Origin: Oscillospiraceae bacterium
Lineage (GTDB): Bacteria; Bacillota; Clostridia; Oscillospirales; Oscillospiraceae
Direction of reading: 5' to 3'
DNA: 13,982 nt
Assembly: GCA_009786775.1 (NCBI GenBank)
Contig: WQRL01000009.1
Coordinates: 357 to 14,338 of the forward strand
Numbering within the stretch: the stretch's first letter is position 1; every line of letters starts with the position of its first letter. The translations under genes and the position numbers were made by a program. Positions 13,570 to 13,982 of this stretch are shown one piece after another. The notes under the pieces were generated by a model, which saw nothing but the letters and a program-made list of their open reading frames with translations, was not told where the DNA came from and did no database searches.

Positions 13570-13982
13570 TTGATTGAAAAAATCCTGAATTTTGCAAGTG
13601 CATATGATATGTTTCCGGCGGGATCCGGCGTTGTGTTAGTCTGTGTTTCCGGCGGGGCTGATTCTATGAGCCTGCTTGAGGCACTGATGCAGATATCGGA
13701 TGAGCTGGGTTTTGAAATTGCTGTTGCACATTTCAATCACTGTCTCAGGGGTGCGGAGTCGGACAGGGATGAGTCCTTTGTCAAAGATTATTGTGCAGAC
13801 TGCGGCGTGGCCGCCTACAGCTCAAGAGGGGATGTGAAGGGACATGCCAAAAATAATGGACTGAGCATTGAAGAGGCTGCGCGGGAGCTGCGGTATAAGT
13901 TTTTTTATGATTTATCCGATGAAATAGGTGCTTGCAAAATAGCCATGGCTCACACAGCAGATGACAATACTGAGACAATTCT
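13570..13982 (+). CDS. tilS: tRNA(Ile)-lysidine synthetase TilS (5' part, runs off right edge)
   Basis: TilS joins lysine to C34 of the AUA-reading tRNA-Ile using ATP, which switches its charging and decoding from Met to Ile; it is essential. The 137 codons seen carry the PP-loop VCVSGGADSMSLLE, then VAHFNHCLRGAESDRDESFV and AHTADDNTETIL, all TilS signatures. An in-frame TAA (13567-13569) lies directly before the TTG at 13570, which is followed by IEKILNFASAYDM as expected for the N-terminus, so TTG is the likely start; GGAAAGG (13553-13559) is the ribosome site. It begins 22 bp after the dnaB stop and is probably in the same transcript. The C-terminal part is outside the window. Confidence 0.92.
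   Translation, partial: MIEKILNFASAYDMFPAGSGVVLVCVSGGADSMSLLEALMQISDELGFEIAVAHFNHCLRGAESDRDESFVKDYCADCGVAAYSSRGDVKGHAKNNGLSIEEAARELRYKFFYDLSDEIGACKIAMAHTADDNTETI

Overview
The window looks like chromosomal DNA of a Gram-positive Firmicute of moderate GC, most likely class Clostridia. The grounds are: the gene order gdpP-rplI-dnaB known from Bacillota (here followed by tilS), an S-layer-homology (SLH) cell-wall protein, a lipobox lipoprotein, strong purine-rich Shine-Dalgarno sites, sigma-A type promoters with 17-bp spacers, and use of TTG and GTG starts. No rRNA, tRNA, CRISPR array or complete insertion sequence was found.

Layout. (1) Positions 1-2608, minus strand: a PucR/CdaR-type regulator, cut by the left edge, with its own sigma-A promoter, lies downstream of an NAD(P)-dependent aldehyde dehydrogenase. 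The 246-bp gap between them is mostly a large nested inverted repeat. (2) 2609-4711: a spacer rich in palindromes, then a long acidic lipoprotein on the plus strand that ends in a small lipocalin-like beta domain. (3) 4712-6560: a stand-alone LytTR regulator with a consensus promoter, followed by two tandem paralogous four-helix membrane proteins of DUF3021 type. A remnant of the 3' end of the LytTR gene sits in front of the second copy, so the pair arose by a tandem duplication of about 550 bp. (4) 6806-7405: an orphan IS607-type serine recombinase (MerR-like HTH plus resolvase domain) with no TnpB partner and a divergent C-terminus. (5) 7470-9481: a bidirectional terminator, then on the minus strand an exported SLH protein with an internal rhodanese domain whose catalytic cysteine is the only cysteine of the mature protein; a palindrome overlaps its promoter. 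(6) 9576-13982, plus strand: gdpP (c-di-AMP phosphodiesterase), rplI (ribosomal protein L9), dnaB (replicative helicase) and the 5' part of tilS (tRNA-Ile lysidine synthetase), apparently one transcription unit started by an extended -10 promoter.

How the genes may work together. The right-hand block joins second-messenger turnover, translation and replication in an order conserved in Bacillota. The LytTR-DUF3021-DUF3021 block has the form of a one-component regulator held in check by its own membrane proteins, as in LytTR regulatory systems of streptococci; the duplicated membrane partner is the least ordinary feature of the window. The PucR-type regulator is the natural candidate regulator of the adjacent dehydrogenase, but this is inferred from position only.
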